Source: Cellulomonas fulva (GTDB lineage: Bacteria > Actinomycetota > Actinomycetes > Actinomycetales > Cellulomonadaceae). Taken from it: DNA of 64,000 nucleotides. Shown in pieces: positions 62,473 to 64,000 of the stretch. The notes beneath the pieces are model-generated. The model was not told the DNA's origin. It saw only the letters and a program-made list of their open reading frames with translations, and did no database searches. The first letter of the stretch is position 1. Every line of letters starts with the position of its first letter. The stretch spans positions 620,001-684,000 of the forward strand of contig NZ_JAHBOH010000001.1 in NCBI RefSeq assembly GCF_018531375.1. The letters are read 5' to 3'. The position numbers were made by a program, and so were the translations under genes.

Positions 62473-63228
62473 TCACTCGTGCAGGAAGCCGGCCCGGCGC
62501 GCGAGCGCGTCCGGGTCGGCGAACAGCCGCGCCGCGTCGGCCAGCGCCGTGCCGTCGAACGGCTGCTCGGGCACCGTGCGCGTCGCCGCCTGCACGGCCG
62601 CCCCGAGCGCCTCGGTGAGCTCGCGGCTCAGGTTGAAGGGGTGCGTGCGCGCGGCCCACTGCTCGTCGGCCTCGACGCGGACCAGGACGCCCGCGCCGTT
62701 GACCGCGGCGGTCACGTGCCCGGCGGCGCTGCGTCCCTCGTGCTCCGCGGCCGCCCGCTCCGCCACCTGGTCGAACGCGGTGTCGAGCCGGCTGTTCACC
62801 GTCCGCAGCAGCTCGGTGAGCTCGTCGATCGAGCGGCGGACGTCCACCCGGTCGCCGGACTGCGCGGCGAGCTCGCGCAGACGGTCGGTGAGCGACTCGA
62901 CGCCCGTGGCGGCGGGACGCGCGCGGGGAGCCGGCTCGTCGAGCGACTGCACCGTCGCCTCGCCCCAGAGCCGCGCCCGCTCGGCGCCCGCGCTCCCGTA
63001 CGCCTCGAGGACGGCGGCACCCAGGCCGGCGGCGCCGTGGTGGGTCGCCCACCCGTCGCGCACGACGACGTCCTGGGGCGCGCCCTGCGCGTCGATCCGC
63101 ACCTGCACCGTCCCGGACGGGTCCGCGCCCGTCACCGGCCCGGCGGCGCGGACCGCCTCCTCGTACCGCTGGGTCGACACGTCGATCGACTCGCGCAGCT
63201 CCGCGAGGTCCTCGCGCGGATCCGTCAC
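62473..63228 (-). CDS. YbaB/EbfC-like protein of the ESX-like operon
   Basis: A 251-residue protein with two YbaB-like halves: GTVQVRIDAQGAPQDVVVRD, then HVTAAVNGAGVLVRVEADEQ. A helical stretch lies between them. Proteins of this type are often encoded beside actinobacterial ESX genes. It may bind DNA or act as a scaffold; this is not known. GTG at 63228; GGGGG lies upstream. Confidence 0.72.
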   Translation of the reverse strand: MTDPREDLAELRESIDVSTQRYEEAVRAAGPVTGADPSGTVQVRIDAQGAPQDVVVRDGWATHHGAAGLGAAVLEAYGSAGAERARLWGEATVQSLDEPAPRARPAATGVESLTDRLRELAAQSGDRVDVRRSIDELTELLRTVNSRLDTAFDQVAERAAAEHEGRSAAGHVTAAVNGAGVLVRVEADEQWAARTHPFNLSRELTEALGAAVQAATRTVPEQPFDGTALADAARLFADPDALARRAGFLHE

Positions 63229-63356
63229 CTGGTCCCCCTGGCCTCGTCGTACCGTTCCGGCTGCACTCTAGCCAGACGAACCGGACGAGTCGCCCCGAGC
63301 CCACGGCCGGCACCCGATCGGGTCATCGGACCGGACCCGGGGCGCGGCGTGCGGCC

Positions 63357-64000
63357 TCAGGAGGACGACGAGGCCTTCTTGCGCGTGGTGGTGCGCCGCG
63401 CCGGCGCCTTCTTCTTGGCCGGGGCCGAGGCCCGCTTGTCCGCGAGGAGCTGGATCGCCTGCTCGGGCGTGATCGACTCCGCCGTGACGTCGCGCGGCAG
63501 CGTCCGGTTGGTCACGCCGTCGGTCACGTACAGACCGAACCGGCCGTCCTTGACCACGATCGGCTTGCCCGACGTCGGGTCGTCGCCGAGCTCGCGCAGC
63601 GGCGGCGCGGCGGTGGCGCCGCGGCCGCGCTTGGGCTGGGCGTAGATCGCGAGCGCCTCCTCGAGCGTCGTCGTGAACAGCGCCTCCTCCGAGGCGAGCG
63701 TCCGCGAGTCGGTGCCCTTCTTGAGGTACGGCCCGTACCGGCCGTTCTGCGCGGTGATCTGCGTGCCGGACTCCGGGTCGACGCCGACGACGCGGGGCAG
63801 CGACAGCAGCCGCAGCGCGTCGTCGATCGTGATCGAGTCGAGCGACATCGTCTTGAACAGCGAGGCCGTGCGCGGCTTGGGGGCCGCGGACAGCGCCTTC
63901 TTCCGCGCGGCGGCCGAGAGCGACGGGTCGAGCTCCGGCTCGGGCAGGAGCTCGGTCACGTACGGGCCGTAGCGGCCGTTCTTCGCGACGATCGTCGTGC
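63357..64000 (-). CDS. topA: DNA topoisomerase I, C-terminal part
   Basis: The last ~214 residues of an actinobacterial TopA. C-terminal repeats with NGRYGPYLKKG and KDGRFGLYVTDG are joined by Thr/Ala-rich linkers, and the end is Lys/Arg-rich (KKKAPARRTTTRKKASSSS), which binds DNA. The catalytic part lies beyond the window edge. The enzyme relaxes negative supercoils. Confidence 0.93.
   Translation of the reverse strand, partial: TTIVAKNGRYGPYVTELLPEPELDPSLSAAARKKALSAAPKPRTASLFKTMSLDSITIDDALRLLSLPRVVGVDPESGTQITAQNGRYGPYLKKGTDSRTLASEEALFTTTLEEALAIYAQPKRGRGATAAPPLRELGDDPTSGKPIVVKDGRFGLYVTDGVTNRTLPRDVTAESITPEQAIQLLADKRASAPAKKKAPARRTTTRKKASSSS

Overview
The window reads as chromosome of a high-GC actinobacterium, most likely a Cellulomonas-type member of the Cellulomonadaceae. 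The reasons are the very high GC, the many leaderless start codons preceded by a TAnnnT hexamer, a secreted multi-module GH26 mannanase, and the actinobacterial core clusters ftsH-folE-folP-folBK, hpt-tilS and topA...tmk-holB. This placement is inferred from content only.

Layout. 1-13.8 kb is a mostly minus-strand core block: folB-folK fusion, folP, folE, ftsH, hpt, tilS, a zinc metalloprotease and dacB, with ppa divergent. The usually compact fol cluster is split at about 1.8-6.1 kb by an accessory patch. The patch holds a VOC gene and its broken second copy, a PIN/Phd-type toxin-antitoxin pair, an IS21-type istA remnant, decayed RHS repeats, two displaced toxin-tip/candidate-immunity modules of lower GC, and an acyltransferase coupled to a 32-residue membrane peptide. 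13.9-18.4 kb has an NlpC/P60 hydrolase with tandem GTCACA boxes upstream, a cysteine-containing leaderless mini-ORF, then metY and metX. 18.4-33 kb is mixed metabolism: DinB-like and DUF5995-type proteins, a quinone-reductase-like MDR, a lipase-like hydrolase, a protein with a predicted RAMA domain and nuclease-like N-terminus, a MarR/ABC exporter pair, a large FAD/Fe-S oxidoreductase, OsmC, a truncated LAL-type ATPase and a VanY-like peptidase. 33.5-51.6 kb has a secreted subtilase, a stand-alone 5'-3' exonuclease domain, an ECF sigma/anti-sigma pair, a MinD-like ATPase, an RsbW-like kinase, a stand-alone LigD polymerase domain, a second VanY-like protein, two PAP2 phosphatases and a secreted beta-domain protein. 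51.7-64 kb has tRNA-Thr(CGT), a lipoprotein hydrolase, holB, tmk, a Gfo/Idh/MocA oxidoreductase, three copies of a 72-bp palindromic repeat, the GH26 mannanase, a four-gene ESX/WXG100-like operon and the 3' end of topA.

How genes work together. folE, folP and folB-folK make the dihydropteroate precursor of folate. metY and metX make homocysteine from homoserine, apparently under sulfur-responsive leader control. dacB, NlpC/P60 and the two VanY-like proteins remodel peptidoglycan. The MarR protein probably represses the divergent ABC exporter through a 7-5-7 palindrome. The mannanase, subtilase and lipoprotein hydrolase are extracellular degradative enzymes.

The most unusual signals are the fol-cluster insertion with its duplicated VOC gene, the toxin/immunity relics, the predicted RAMA/nuclease-like protein, the cysteine mini-ORF before metY, the three 72-bp elements, the 319-bp antisense coding overlap at 49.8-50.1 kb, and in-frame tandem repeats in several genes including tmk.
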